NCBI GenBank assembly: GCA_903847205.1
Contig: CAINDA010000023.1
Location: forward strand, 1 to 33,896
Length of the DNA: 33,896 nucleotides
From: an uncultured Bacteroidota bacterium
Lineage (GTDB): Bacteria; Bacteroidota; Bacteroidia; 2-12-FULL-35-15
Direction: 5' to 3'
In this document: one piece after another, positions 17,701 to 25,764 of the stretch
Position numbering within the stretch: the stretch's first letter is position 1
Layout: every line of letters begins with the position of its first letter
Program-made: the position numbers and the translations under genes
The notes under the pieces: model-generated
The model's database searches: none
The model's input: the letters and a program-made list of their open reading frames with translations, nothing else
What the model was told of the DNA's origin: nothing

Positions 17701-19600
17701 CTGCATCAAAACTTGCAGAACCAATAACAGTAATATCATGTGCTGCTGCTGTTGCAGTAAATTTATACCAAACATCATCATCGGCAGTACCGGCACATGT
17801 TGCGGCTAAAGATTGTGTTGCTCCGGCAGTATTGCCAGTTACAGCACCTCCGCAGGATGCGCCATAAACAGTTAATAAAGAAGCACCGGAACAATTATCA
17901 TTTATAGGTGCTGGAGTGGTAACGCATATAGTAAATGTTGTAGTTGCTGGAACAGAACTGCCCCAAGAATAAACTCTTACATAATATGTTGTTCCTGCAG
18001 TAAGGCCGGTGGCATTTAATACCTCAGTACCACCGCTTCCTGTGACATCAGAACAAGTTATATTTGTTCCGTTGCAAGCTCCTGAACGAAGATCTACAAC
18101 TGCATCAAAACTGGCAGATCCAACAACAGTTATATTTTGAGCTGCTGCAGCTGCAACAAAACTATACCAAACATCATCATCTGCTGTTCCTGCACAGGTT
18201 GCAGCTAATGACTGTGTTGCGCCTGCAGTATTTCCGGTAATAGTACCTCCGCAGGATGATCCGTAAACAGTTAAAGGTACCGCCCCGGCACAATCATCAT
18301 TAACTGGACCAGGAGTAGTAACGCAAATTGTAAAAGTAGTAGTAGCAGGGATTGTACTTCCCCATGAATATACTCTTACATAATATGTACTGCCTACTGT
18401 AAGGCCGGTTGCTGTAATAACTTCGGTACCACCGTTTGCAGTTGCATCAGCACACATCATATTTGTACCGCTGCAAGCTCCTGAACGCAGATCTACTACT
18501 GCATCAAAACTTGCTGAACCAGCAACAGTAATAATATGTGAAGCTGCGGTGGCAGTGAATTTATACCAGACATCATCATCAGCTGTGCCGGCACATGTTG
18601 CTGCCAAAGATAATGTTGCTCCGGCTGTATTACCTGTTACAGCAGCGCCGCATGAAGGGCCGTAAACAGTTAAAGAAACTGCGCCTGAACAATTATCATT
18701 TGCAGGAGCAGGAGTAGTAACGCATATAGTGAATGTTGTTGTTGAAGGCATTGTACCCCAATAATGATATACTCTGACAAAATAAGTACTTCCGACAGTT
18801 AGTCCAGTCTCATTAATAACTTCAGTCCCGCCAGGTCCGGTAGCATCAGCACAGATTATATTTGTTCCATTGCATGAACCTGAACGTAAATCAACAACTG
18901 CATCAAAATTAGCCGAACCAACAACAGTAATAGTTTGAGCTGCTGCTGTTGCTACAAAGCTGTACCAAACATCGGCGCTTGCTGTACCTGTACAAGGCGC
19001 TGCAACAATGGACTGGGTGGCACCAGCAACGTTTCCGGTAACGGCTCCACCGCATGTATTTCCATAAACAATAAGAGCAGCTGCCCCCGAACAATTATCG
19101 TTGGCGGGAGCAGGTGTAGTAACGCAGATAGTAAATGTAGTTGTTGCCGGAACTGTACTTCCCCAGGCATATACCCTTACATAATAAGTTGTACCCACTG
19201 TAAGACCAACAGCCGTTATTACTTCTGTTCCTCCGCTTGTAGTTGCATCGGCACAATCTATATTAGTACCGCAGGCGCCATTTTGCAATTCAACAACCGC
19301 ATCAAAACTTGCCGACCCAACAACAGTAATAATCTGTGAAGCCGCCACTGCGGTAAACTTGTACCACACATCTTTAGCAGTGCTGCTTGTAGTGCTGTTA
19401 CAAATTAATGGGGCGACAGACTGTGTTGCACCAGCAACATCACCAGTAACTGCAGTACCGCAGGAAGCACCATTAACCGTTAAACCTAATGCATTACCGC
19501 AATAATCGTTTGCCGGCTGTGCAAAAACAGAACCAGCACTTGCAAGAAGTATTGCAAGAATAAAAAGAAAATTTTTCGTTGAGGGTAATTTTTTTTTCAT
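11762..19600 (-). CDS. Giant T9SS-exported protein with 17 PPC-like repeats
   Basis: A 2612-aa protein. Residues 1-27 form a signal peptide ending AGSVFAQ. Seventeen tandem modules of about 125-140 aa follow. Each opens with P-x-N-D-x-C-(S/A)-G-A, then LTVYG, VTG...GATQS, DVWY(S/K)F, ITVVGSASFDAVVDLRSG, GGTEV and TTYYVRVY, and closes TFTICVTTP. The fold signals resemble the bacterial pre-peptidase C-terminal (PPC) domain. Two Ig-like modules follow (about residues 2370-2510; SICAGSSTTLTASGASSYSW, then NYQWYLDGVLIPGAN). The last 90 or so residues are a T9SS type A sorting domain (RPNPFTTSAIIEI...DLLGRKV...GMYFYKL). It should be exported by SecYEG and the type IX system and displayed or released at the surface, probably as an adhesin. 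No enzyme domain is visible. Confidence 0.92.
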   Translation of the reverse strand: MKKKLPSTKNFLFILAILLASAGSVFAQPANDYCGNALGLTVNGASCGTAVTGDVAGATQSVAPLICNSTTSSTAKDVWYKFTAVAASQIITVVGSASFDAVVELQNGACGTNIDCADATTSGGTEVITAVGLTVGTTYYVRVYAWGSTVPATTTFTICVTTPAPANDNCSGAAALIVYGNTCGGAVTGNVAGATQSIVAAPCTGTASADVWYSFVATAAAQTITVVGSANFDAVVDLRSGSCNGTNIICADATGPGGTEVINETGLTVGSTYFVRVYHYWGTMPSTTTFTICVTTPAPANDNCSGAVSLTVYGPSCGAAVTGNTAGATLSLAATCAGTADDDVWYKFTATAASHIITVAGSASFDAVVDLRSGACSGTNMMCADATANGGTEVITATGLTVGSTYYVRVYSWGSTIPATTTFTICVTTPGPVNDDCAGAVPLTVYGSSCGGTITGNTAGATQSLAATCAGTADDDVWYSFVAAAAAQNITVVGSASFDAVVDLRSGACNGTNITCSDVTGSGGTEVLNATGLTAGTTYYVRVYSWGSSVPATTTFTICVTTPAPINDNCSGASLLTVYGASCGGAVTGNTAGATQSLAATCAGTADDDVWYKFTATAAAHDITVIGSASFDAVVDLRSGSCNGTNMMCANAAANGGTEVINATGLTIGTTYYVRVYSFGSSIPATTTFSICVTTPVPSAPANDECAGAVPLTVYGAACGAAVTGNVTGATQSVAAISCGNFTSTAANDIWYSFIATSSSHNITVVGAASFDAVVDLRSGSCSGTNVSCADATTAGGTEVINATGLTAGTTYFVRIYSYGSTAPATPTFTICITTPAPVNDNCSGATSLTVYGATCGGATSGNVASATQSLAATCAGTADDDVWYSFTATAIAHDITVVGSASFDAVVDLRSGTCNGTNMMCADATASGGTEVIHAAGLTIGTTYYVRVYSWGSTVPATTTFTICVTTPVPPTPANDECAGAGVLTVYGAACGGAVTGDVASATQSIPAITCSSFSSAAANDVWYSFVATSTSHTITVVGSASLDAVVDLRSGSCSGTNIDCADATTNGGTEVINSTTLTIGNTYYVRVYSFGSTVPATTTFTICITTPPPANDNCSGAVPLTVYGVSCGGAVTGNVIGATSSGVAVTPCTGTADDDVWYSFVATGSSHIITVAGSASFDAVVDLRTGSCNGTNLMCADANGYGGTEVITATGLTAGTTYYVRVYDYYSTVPATTTFTICVTTPAPPTPANDDCSGAVSLTVYGVSCGGTVTGNTASATQSIPALLCNGLTGTADDDVWYQFTATAATHNITVVGSANFDAVVDLRSGACNGTNINCADSTGMGGTEVLNATGLTIGSTYYVRVYSYGSTIPSTTTFTICVTTPTAPPPANDNCTGAAPLTVYGTTCGGAVTGDVTGATQSLSSLTCNGFTGTADDDIWYSFVATSAKHNITVVGSASFDAVVDLRTGSCNGTNVNCADSTGNGGTEIIRATGLTVGTTYFVRVYSYGSTVPATTTFTICVTTPAPPVPANDDCAGAISLTVYGASCGGAVTGNTASATQSIPAITCNGLTGTADDDVWYKFTATAATHDITVVGSVNFNPVVDLRSGACSGTNIGCADATLAGGTEVIHAVGLTVGSTYYVRVYDFGNTVPSTTAFTICVTTPTTSAPANDNCSGAVSLTVYGVACGAAVTGDVAGATQSLPAILCNSSTSTSANDVWYSFVATSATHIVTVVGSTSFNAVIDLRSGACPGTNVNCSDAALAGGTEVLTASGLTIGNTYLVRVYNNGSSVPATTTFTICVTTPTPPVPANDDCSGAISLTVYGATCGGTVTGNTASATQSLPAITCNGLTGTADDDVWYSFVATAASHDITVVGSTNFNAVVDLRSGACPGVNIGCADATLAGGTEVIHAVGLTIGSTYFVRVYDFGSTIPLTTVFTICVTTPSSAVPPNDDCSAAVSLTVYGASCGGAVTGDISGATQSAAPITCNGLTGTIANDVWYSFTATAVSHNITVVGSSGFDAVVDLRSGICPTGTNIDCGNITTAGGTEVINAAGLTIGTTYFVRVYNFGSTVPSTTTFTICITTPSAPAPANDNCSGATALTVYGVTCGGAVTGNVTGATQSLPAISCNGTTGTADDDVWYSFVATAAAHDITVVGSAGFNPVIDLRSGACTGTNINCADATAMGGTEVINASGLTIGSTYFVRVYDYGSTVPSTTTFTICITTPGPPPAAPANDECSGAVSLTVYGAVCGGTVTGDVAGATQSLPAILCNNSTSSMSNDVWYSFVATATTHTITVAGSAGFDAVIDLRSGVCPGANINCSDASFGGVAEVLNASNLTIGSTYFVRVYNHGSSLPSTTIFSICVTTPCIAPNTTVNPSAASICAGSSTTLTASGASSYSWSSAVGLNTTTGAAVTANPTTTTTYTVTGTTNGCDGTQVITVTVVPTPTPTITQVGFLLTSSTAPNYQWYLDGVLIPGANSQNWTAVQNGNYTVGTTNGVCSELSAPFPIVTIGISKLADNTTNTVTIRPNPFTTSAIIEIKGNIGNSDVVGIEIFDLLGRKVKNIQFAPNQQVSIQNGLEIKIERDDMPCGMYFYKLTNKNEIIGGGKFSIQ
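12505..19520 (-). repeat. Tandem 400-430-bp coding repeats (17 copies)
   Basis: The DNA encoding the PPC-like modules repeats about every 400-430 bp. The motif TAAACAGTTAA (reverse complement of the LTVYG codons) recurs near 12868, 13288, 13718 and on through 19068. Copies differ at many third positions, so the array is old enough to be assembled reliably, but some neighbours are closer than others, suggesting internal duplication. Open frames on the other strand here are by-products of the repeat. Confidence 0.9.
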
Positions 19601-20079
19601 GATAAAAATTTTAATGTTTGTTTGAATTAGATGGCAGCGATTTTATTGAAATGAAATTAGCAGCAAAAAAATCAGCATCCGTATTTAAAAACAGATGCTG
19701 AGGTTTTAAAAATGAAACAATGGGAAAACCAAAAGATAAAGAAATGTAAAGGCTGAAAGGTATTGTTGTAAAATTGTGCATTAGTGTTCTTCAATTAAAT
19801 AGCTTATAAACTATTGTATTTAAAACTAGGGTTCTTAATGTAACAACAATATGTTAATAACATTTTTAATAAAAAAGCAACGTTTGATGCTGCAATATTA
19901 AGAAAAAATTGTACAAGTCGGCGATTCCGGGGAAATTAAATTAATTTGACAGCTGTTTCCTCAATTACAACCCAATGAATATAGGCCTTTCAGGAAATAA
20001 AAAAACTTTATGGTCATCTATATTTTTAAATTTCAAAACAGCATTTTAGGAGGTACGAGATTTTTTGAAGATAAATCTC
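19601..20079. other. Intergenic region upstream of the giant surface gene
   Basis: A 479-bp AT-rich gap between the phoH-like gene (which ends at 20080) and the start of the giant gene. It contains an 8-bp inverted repeat, TCAGCATC at 19672-19679 with GATGCTGA at 19694-19701 (14-nt loop), which would sit in the leader of the giant gene about 70-100 nt before its start. No coding frame, RNA gene or convincing promoter consensus was found. Confidence 0.6.
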
Positions 20080-21024
20080 TTATTTTGTTTCGTAAGATTC
20101 TATAATTTTTTTCACCAGTTTATGCCGGATAACATCGCTTCCGTCGAGCTGGATAACGCCGATTCCGTCAACATTGTTTAAAAGTTTCATAGCCTGTATT
20201 AAGCCTGAGGGCTGGTGTTTTGGTAAATCTACCTGGGTAATATCGCCGGTAATTAAAAACTTAGCCGCAGCCCCCATCCGAGTTAAAAACATTTTCAGCT
20301 GTCCTTCAGTAGCATTCTGCCCTTCATCTAAAATTACAAAAGCACTATCCAGTGTCCTTCCGCGCATAAAGGCTAGAGGTGCAATTTGTATTATTCTGTT
20401 TTCGAGATAATAGGCCAGTTTTTCAGGAGCTATCATGTCGTCAAGTGCATCATACAAAGGCTGCATGTAGGGATCCAGTTTTTCTTTAAGATCACCGGGT
20501 AAAAAGCCAAGGTTTTCACCTGCTTCAACAGCCGGCCGGGTAAGAATAATTTTTTTTACTTCCCTGTTTTTTAAAGCACGGACAGCTAACGCCACTGCAG
20601 TGTATGTTTTACCGGTTCCGGCAGGGCCGATTGCAAAAACCATATCATTTTTTGATATGCTTTCAACAATTCTCCGCTGATTTTCAGTGCGGGCCTTTAT
20701 AATCAAGCCATTATTTCCAAATACTAAAACATTTTCAGCATCTGTTGTTTCACTTTTATTATTTCGGTTGGTGCTGCCTCCCAAAATCTGTTCTATTGCA
20801 TTTTCAGTAAGGTTCCCATAGCGGTTAAAATATGCGGTGAGGATATTGAGCACCATTTCGAACTGGTTCAAATCTTCATCATCTCCTGATGCTTTGATAA
20901 CCTCGCCGCGGGCAACAATTTTCAACTTAGAAAAACGCCTTTTTATAAGTTCAAGCTTAAAATCGTTTATACCATATAAATCAAGAGGGGTAATATCTTC
21001 AAGGGTTATTTTTCTTTCGCTCAT
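20080..21024 (-). CDS. PhoH family ATPase
   Basis: A 314-aa cytoplasmic P-loop protein of the PhoH/PhoL (YbeZ) type. An N-terminal region of about 100 aa (KLKIVARGEVIKASGD) resembles a KH-like nucleic-acid-binding domain. The PhoH domain has Walker A GPAGTGKT at residues 133-140, the LTRPAVEAGENLGFLPGDLKEKLDPY block typical of the family, and Walker B ILDEGQNAT at about 231-239. Family members are linked to RNA metabolism and ribosome maturation, often beside YbeY; no ybeY lies in this window. ATG 21024 is a good start. The gene is divergent from the DUF62 gene 155 bp away. Confidence 0.95.
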   Translation of the reverse strand: MSERKITLEDITPLDLYGINDFKLELIKRRFSKLKIVARGEVIKASGDDEDLNQFEMVLNILTAYFNRYGNLTENAIEQILGGSTNRNNKSETTDAENVLVFGNNGLIIKARTENQRRIVESISKNDMVFAIGPAGTGKTYTAVALAVRALKNREVKKIILTRPAVEAGENLGFLPGDLKEKLDPYMQPLYDALDDMIAPEKLAYYLENRIIQIAPLAFMRGRTLDSAFVILDEGQNATEGQLKMFLTRMGAAAKFLITGDITQVDLPKHQPSGLIQAMKLLNNVDGIGVIQLDGSDVIRHKLVKKIIESYETK

Positions 21025-21179
21025 AATAAACTTTACATTATTTTTATTCTAAGAGCACGAAAATAATATATTTTTGTCTATTGAAACAGTAAAGTAATTA
21101 ACCAATTTGATAATGTATTGATTTGAATTTTATAATTTAATTTTCAAATTTAAAATTATCATATTCTCAATTTTTAGAT

Positions 21180-21953
21180 ATGGCAATAATAACGCTTACA
21201 ACTGACTTTGGATTAAGAGACCATTATGTCGGTTCTGTTAAAGGCGCCATCCTAAATCAGCTGCCAGGTGCGGTTATTATTGATATTTCACATCAGATAG
21301 AAAAATTTAATATTCAGGATGCTGCATTTATTTTAAAAGAAGCATACAAAGATTTCCCAAAACATACTGTTCATATTATCGGGCTGCTTACAGAATACTC
21401 AAGTTCCGGAGGGTATTTGGCGGCAGCGCACAACGACCATTTTTTTATTGCTGCTGATAATGGTATTTTTTCTCTATTGTTTGATGAAACACCAAAAAAA
21501 ATTATTGAGATTGCAGCAGATACAGCTTCAAATTTAAGTTTTCCAGTGCGTGATATTTTTGTAAAGGCTGCCTGCAAGCTGGCCGGCGGAATTGATATTG
21601 AAACTTTAGGCAGACCAAAAGAAAATTTATTGCAGCGCCTTGCTTTCCGTGCTACTTCAATGGGCAATATTATAAGGGGTTCTATTGTATTTGTTGACTC
21701 ATACGGCAATGTGATTACTAATATTGATCAAGCATTGTTTAGTAAAATAGGCGCCGGACAGCCTTTTATAATTGAACTTGCCAGAAACAATCAGATTGAA
21801 AGAATAAGCAAAGATTATATTGAAGTACCGGAGGGTGAAATACTCGCTCTCTTCAATTCATCTAAAGTCCTTGAAATTGCCATGCGCAATGGGAAGGTGA
21901 GCAGTATGCTTAATTTAAAACTGAATGATTCTATAACTATCCGCTTTCAATGA
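21180..21953 (+). CDS. DUF62 / SAM hydroxide adenosyltransferase-like protein
   Basis: A 257-aa protein of the SAM-dependent halogenase/hydroxide adenosyltransferase (DUF62) family. It begins ITLTTDFGLRDHYVGSVKGAI, followed by IIDISHQIEKFNIQDAAFIL, IAADNGIFSLL and PVRDIFVKAACKLAGG. The C-terminal domain runs from about residue 165 (GSIVFVDSYGNVITNI). Characterised members hydrolyse S-adenosylmethionine to adenosine and methionine. By eye, the Asp/Arg/His triad of characterised enzymes is not present at the equivalent places (GLLTEYSSSGG and SFPVRD), so activity is uncertain. Its stop overlaps the start of the ABM gene by 4 bp (ATGA), indicating translational coupling. Confidence 0.87.
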   Translation: MAIITLTTDFGLRDHYVGSVKGAILNQLPGAVIIDISHQIEKFNIQDAAFILKEAYKDFPKHTVHIIGLLTEYSSSGGYLAAAHNDHFFIAADNGIFSLLFDETPKKIIEIAADTASNLSFPVRDIFVKAACKLAGGIDIETLGRPKENLLQRLAFRATSMGNIIRGSIVFVDSYGNVITNIDQALFSKIGAGQPFIIELARNNQIERISKDYIEVPEGEILALFNSSKVLEIAMRNGKVSSMLNLKLNDSITIRFQ

Positions 21954-22240
21954 TAATACGTATCGTAAAAATGACCTTTGCTCCTGAAAAGGCGTCTGAA
22001 TTTTTAGAAATATTTAATGCATCCAAACTGCTGATCCGAAATATGGAAGGCTGTACTCATCTCGAGTTATTGAATGATATTAAATCTCCCAATGTATTTT
22101 TCACATTCAGCCATTGGCAAACCGAAAATGATTTGAATAATTACCGCGATTCTGAATTATTTGAAATTGTGTGGCCTAAAACTAAAAAATTATTTGCTGC
22201 TAAGGCAGAGGCGTGGAGTGTTAATAAGGTTGAAAATTGA
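21950..22240 (+). CDS. ABM-domain (antibiotic biosynthesis monooxygenase-like) protein
   Basis: A 96-aa single-domain protein with the dimeric alpha/beta-barrel pattern of the ABM family. Strand MIIRIVKMTFAPEKASEFLEIF, strand CTHLELLNDIKSPNVFFTFSHW and helix NDLNNYRDSELFEIVWPKTKKLF are in the usual order. The SHWQT...DLNNYRDSE segment is typical. ABM proteins include haem-degrading and small-molecule oxygenases as well as many of unknown role; nothing here identifies a substrate. The ATGA overlap with the DUF62 gene suggests the two are made together. Confidence 0.85.
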   Translation: MIIRIVKMTFAPEKASEFLEIFNASKLLIRNMEGCTHLELLNDIKSPNVFFTFSHWQTENDLNNYRDSELFEIVWPKTKKLFAAKAEAWSVNKVEN

Positions 22241-22281
22241 TTGTTTGAAAATGTACTTGTTTAATTTTCAAATTTATTCTC

Positions 22282-23376
22282 TTATGGTTTATAGGTTATA
22301 AATTGAAATGCATTTTGAATCGGAGTAGCTGCGCCATTATAAATTGTAACTATCAAATGCCCTGAAGGGGAATCATCACTGGTGTCAAATTTAACAAAAC
22401 CATCATTTATCCCACCGCTTCTTATAGGTGTTATCAAAGTAATATAACCACTAGAAGAATAAGATTCACCCGTTATTGTAATCACATACTTCCCACTGCT
22501 ATAAGTTGAGCTCACATTATTAGTATGTGCATTCAGAGCAAAGGTTCCATCCGCATTTATACTTGCATAGGCAATCGGCACCAAATTAGCGGTACCGGTT
22601 TGCGTTCGGTTTAATTCATTTGAATTATTGCCATTAATATTAATAGTGCCGTTTACATCAAGTTTTGAAATGGGAGCAACTGTTGTACCAATACCGACAT
22701 TGCCATTAGCGGCTACTCTCATTTTTTCTGCGGCATTTGTTGCAATCACTAAATCCTGTGTATCTGTTGTCCCAATATAATTGGATGTTGGATTAGTACC
22801 AAGATTGCCAGTGAGTGACCAGGCATTTAAAGCGCCGTCGGCACCCGTTGAACCGGTTACTCCGGTGGCACCTGTTGCACCGGTGGCACCTGTTACCCCG
22901 GTAACGCCTGCTGCGCCAGTTGCACCGGTGGCACCATTAATTCCATTTGAAAGTCCTCCAGCAGTTTTCGCATACAGTGCATAGGGAACACTCATCATTT
23001 GTGTTGTTCCAATTGAAACATAATTGCTTCCGCCCACAGTATCAATTTTCACCTCTAAAAATTTATCACCAACTGACCAATTAATCTGTGAGAAAGGGAG
23101 ACTTCCAGAGATGATCGTTCCCATTCCTATTTTCAATGTAAATAAACCATACCTATTGGTTGAATCAGTATGCTGCTCTTTAAAAATAACAGGACCGTTT
23201 ACTGTTGAATCTCTGATAAAAAACTGCACCTTTAAATGAACTTTAGCCAGTATTTTGCCTGCAGATGTCCGTGCAACGGCCTGATAGTTTATTCCTTCAG
23301 GAGGGGCCTGGGCAAAACAGGGAATATTGATAAGAAAATATGATGATATACTTATTATAAAAAAAAGCTTTTTCAT
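22282..23376 (-). CDS. Secreted collagen-like protein, paralogue 1 (short stalk)
   Basis: A 364-aa protein. A signal peptide (to about residue 22, FAQA) is followed by a conserved domain of about 120 aa opening [12 protein letters not shown] and closing [15 protein letters not shown]. Twelve G-x-T/A triplets (residues 145-180) form a short collagen-like stalk. After this comes a tail-fibre-like block with IGTTDTQDLV, EKMRV and NVGIGT motifs, then a distinct C-terminal beta-rich domain of about 110 aa. No T9SS tail is visible, so the surface attachment route is unclear. It is convergent with the ABM gene and is the shortest of four tandem paralogues. Confidence 0.88.
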   Translation of the reverse strand: MKKLFFIISISSYFLINIPCFAQAPPEGINYQAVARTSAGKILAKVHLKVQFFIRDSTVNGPVIFKEQHTDSTNRYGLFTLKIGMGTIISGSLPFSQINWSVGDKFLEVKIDTVGGSNYVSIGTTQMMSVPYALYAKTAGGLSNGINGATGATGAAGVTGVTGATGATGATGVTGSTGADGALNAWSLTGNLGTNPTSNYIGTTDTQDLVIATNAAEKMRVAANGNVGIGTTVAPISKLDVNGTININGNNSNELNRTQTGTANLVPIAYASINADGTFALNAHTNNVSSTYSSGKYVITITGESYSSSGYITLITPIRSGGINDGFVKFDTSDDSPSGHLIVTIYNGAATPIQNAFQFITYKP

Positions 23377-23503
23377 AGTTTTGCTCTCAGGTCTCTGATA
23401 GAATGTGCTGTAAATTGCGATTAAATTACAATAATTTATTTCAATTCTTAAAAATTTTCGCTGAAGCTGTTTAAACTATTGTATATTCTTAAGATTAAAC
23501 GTG

Positions 23504-25687
23504 TTAAAAAACCTGTGCTATAATTGAACTTGAAACAAAGTAAGCTGTTGGTGTTCCTCCAGAAGTTACCTTGTATTTAGCGGTAAAGGTTGTATTTCCT
23601 AGAACATTTACTAAATAGGAGGCGCTGATTGAGAGAGGCTGTCCCGAAGAATTATCACATAACCCGCCTACTGAATAAGAATCACTTGCGAACTGTGTCA
23701 ACCCTCCTATTTCATCAAAGCTCATATAAGCGCCTTTCGAAGGGGAAGTATAAACAGAAATTGTGAGGGTGATTAGAACTTTGTGTGCTCCAATTGCGGA
23801 GATAGCTAACGTTGCGGCACTTCCTGTTGCAGGCGAAGCATAAACCGCTGATGTTGTTGTAAGAGTTGCTGAACTTGAACCACTTGATATTACATCACCT
23901 GCCGGCTGCCAGGATAAATTACCTGAGCCGTCGGTTTGAAGAGAAGAACCGCTTGTACCATCTGCAGCTGGCAGAACATAAGCAACATTTGCAGAGTTTG
24001 CTGCTGCCTGAAAACTTGTAAAAAAACCGCTGGACGCATTATAAAATTTCAACATCCCTGTTGCTGCAGAAGGTGTGCCCAATTGCGCCGCTCCGGCAAC
24101 ATGAAGTAATGAGCCGGGACTCATTGTTCCAATACCGACATTACCGCCAGTGGGCTGTAAACCCATATCACCATTACTATAAACCGACATTCTCGGCACC
24201 AAAAAACCGCCGCGAAAAACTGTTATATCAAGCATACTTTCATTGTTGGTAGTTGCACTTATATTAAAAGCCGTTCCCTCGTGTGTGCCGGTATTAAGGT
24301 ATAATGCTCTTGTAACGGCATTAGTGCCTGTGAGAATATCCAATTTACAACTGGGTGTCTGAGTACCAATGCCGACATTGCCATTTGGAAAAAAAGCACT
24401 AGCCGCATCCCATGCCCAGCCTAAAACCTGGTTAGGAGCCGAAATAGTATTAGCATATAACCCCGCGGCATTTCCTGCATCGTTGCCGAAAATGGCAAAG
24501 TGGCTGTGTAAGCTGTTTTTAGTTAAATCAATACCCACATGATCTGTTGCGGCATTTGCATTTGCAATGTTAATATTAGCAATATCGGTATTGGAAGTTT
24601 GGATATCAAGCATAGAGGCAGGAGTTATTGTTCCGATACCAACCATGCCGTTTTGGTCAATACGCATTCTTTCTGAACCATTTTGAAATGTATTAGGAGT
24701 TGTCATGAATTTTAAATAGGATCCATTAGCAGTGCCGGTGAACGTTTCGGATGCAGCCGCCACAATTTCTGTCTGATCATTTGTATTAAAACCTGTGCCA
24801 TATCCTCTGAATTTGAGACTTCCGATTTCATCACCCGCATGAATAGCTGCTGGTGCGCTTTCTGTTCCCCTTGCTTTTCTCAGCCAAATATGTGAATCTG
24901 CAAATGGATTATTATTATATTCCGTTCCTGCAATTCCTGACAAAAGAATTACAGATGTGTCAACTACTTCAAATATTGAATGAGGGGCAGCTGTTCCAAT
25001 ACCGACATTACCGCCTGCCTGCACTCTCATTTTTTCCATCCCGCTGGTTTTAAAAACCAAATCCTGAGGATCTGTTGTTCCAATAAAATTTGTTGATAAA
25101 TTTGTACCTGCATTGCCTAAGAGCGACCATGCATTTAAAGCACCATCGGCACCTGTTGCACCTGTAAGACCTGTTGTTCCAGCTGCACCAGTTATTCCTG
25201 AAGCCCCGGTTACACCCGTTACTCCGGTTACACCGGTTGCTCCTGTAACACCTGCCGCTCCTATCAGCGCAACACCGGAGGTTTTTGCATATAATGCATA
25301 AGGCACACTCATCATTTGTGAAGTTCCTATAGAAATATAATTACTCCCTCCTGCAGTATCTATTTTTACTTCTAAAAATTTATCCCCGAATGCCCATTGA
25401 ATATTGGCGAAGGAGCTCGTCTGATTAATACCCATGCCAATTTTAAGAGTAAACAAACCGTATATATTGGTGGTGTCAAGATGCTCCTCTTGAAAAAGAG
25501 AAATGCCGCCAGAATTTTTTATATTAAGCTGCACTTTTATGCGCTTGTTCGCAAGTACCTGGCCGGAATTATTCCTGGCAACAGCCTGATAATTGATGCC
25601 TTCGGGAGGTGCGAACTGGGCAAAGGAAAGTAAATTGAACAGCATCAGTGTTAAAGTACTTATTAGAAAATATAGTTTTTTCATCAT
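23504..25687 (-). CDS. Secreted collagen-like protein, paralogue 2
   Basis: A 727-aa protein with a signal peptide (SFAQ at about residue 24) and the same N-terminal domain ([12 protein letters not shown] to [14 protein letters not shown]). It has 13 collagen-type triplets (residues 143-181) and then an unusually long region with at least five GNVGIGT-type fibre motifs (for example GNVGIGTAAP, MVGIGTITP, GNVGIGTQTP, GNVGIGTMSP). The last 130 or so residues, after SGNLSWQPAGDV, form a separate beta-rich domain (ISAIGAHKVLITLTISVY), perhaps a binding head. Each fibre motif sits where phage tail-fibre and S74 stalk proteins have trimeric beta segments, so a trimer is likely. Confidence 0.88.
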   Translation of the reverse strand: MMKKLYFLISTLTLMLFNLLSFAQFAPPEGINYQAVARNNSGQVLANKRIKVQLNIKNSGGISLFQEEHLDTTNIYGLFTLKIGMGINQTSSFANIQWAFGDKFLEVKIDTAGGSNYISIGTSQMMSVPYALYAKTSGVALIGAAGVTGATGVTGVTGVTGASGITGAAGTTGLTGATGADGALNAWSLLGNAGTNLSTNFIGTTDPQDLVFKTSGMEKMRVQAGGNVGIGTAAPHSIFEVVDTSVILLSGIAGTEYNNNPFADSHIWLRKARGTESAPAAIHAGDEIGSLKFRGYGTGFNTNDQTEIVAAASETFTGTANGSYLKFMTTPNTFQNGSERMRIDQNGMVGIGTITPASMLDIQTSNTDIANINIANANAATDHVGIDLTKNSLHSHFAIFGNDAGNAAGLYANTISAPNQVLGWAWDAASAFFPNGNVGIGTQTPSCKLDILTGTNAVTRALYLNTGTHEGTAFNISATTNNESMLDITVFRGGFLVPRMSVYSNGDMGLQPTGGNVGIGTMSPGSLLHVAGAAQLGTPSAATGMLKFYNASSGFFTSFQAAANSANVAYVLPAADGTSGSSLQTDGSGNLSWQPAGDVISSGSSSATLTTTSAVYASPATGSAATLAISAIGAHKVLITLTISVYTSPSKGAYMSFDEIGGLTQFASDSYSVGGLCDNSSGQPLSISASYLVNVLGNTTFTAKYKVTSGGTPTAYFVSSSIIAQVF

Positions 25688-25764
25688 TTTGAGGTCAACA
25701 TTATTAAACCTGAATAGGCAGTAATAATAGCTTTATAAACGTGCTCAATAAAAGCCAGAATAAT

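Noticed and set aside
12505-19520. Many small open frames on both strands within the giant gene
   Set aside because: They recur with the 400-430-bp module period in the same relative place and are shadows of the PPC repeat codons.
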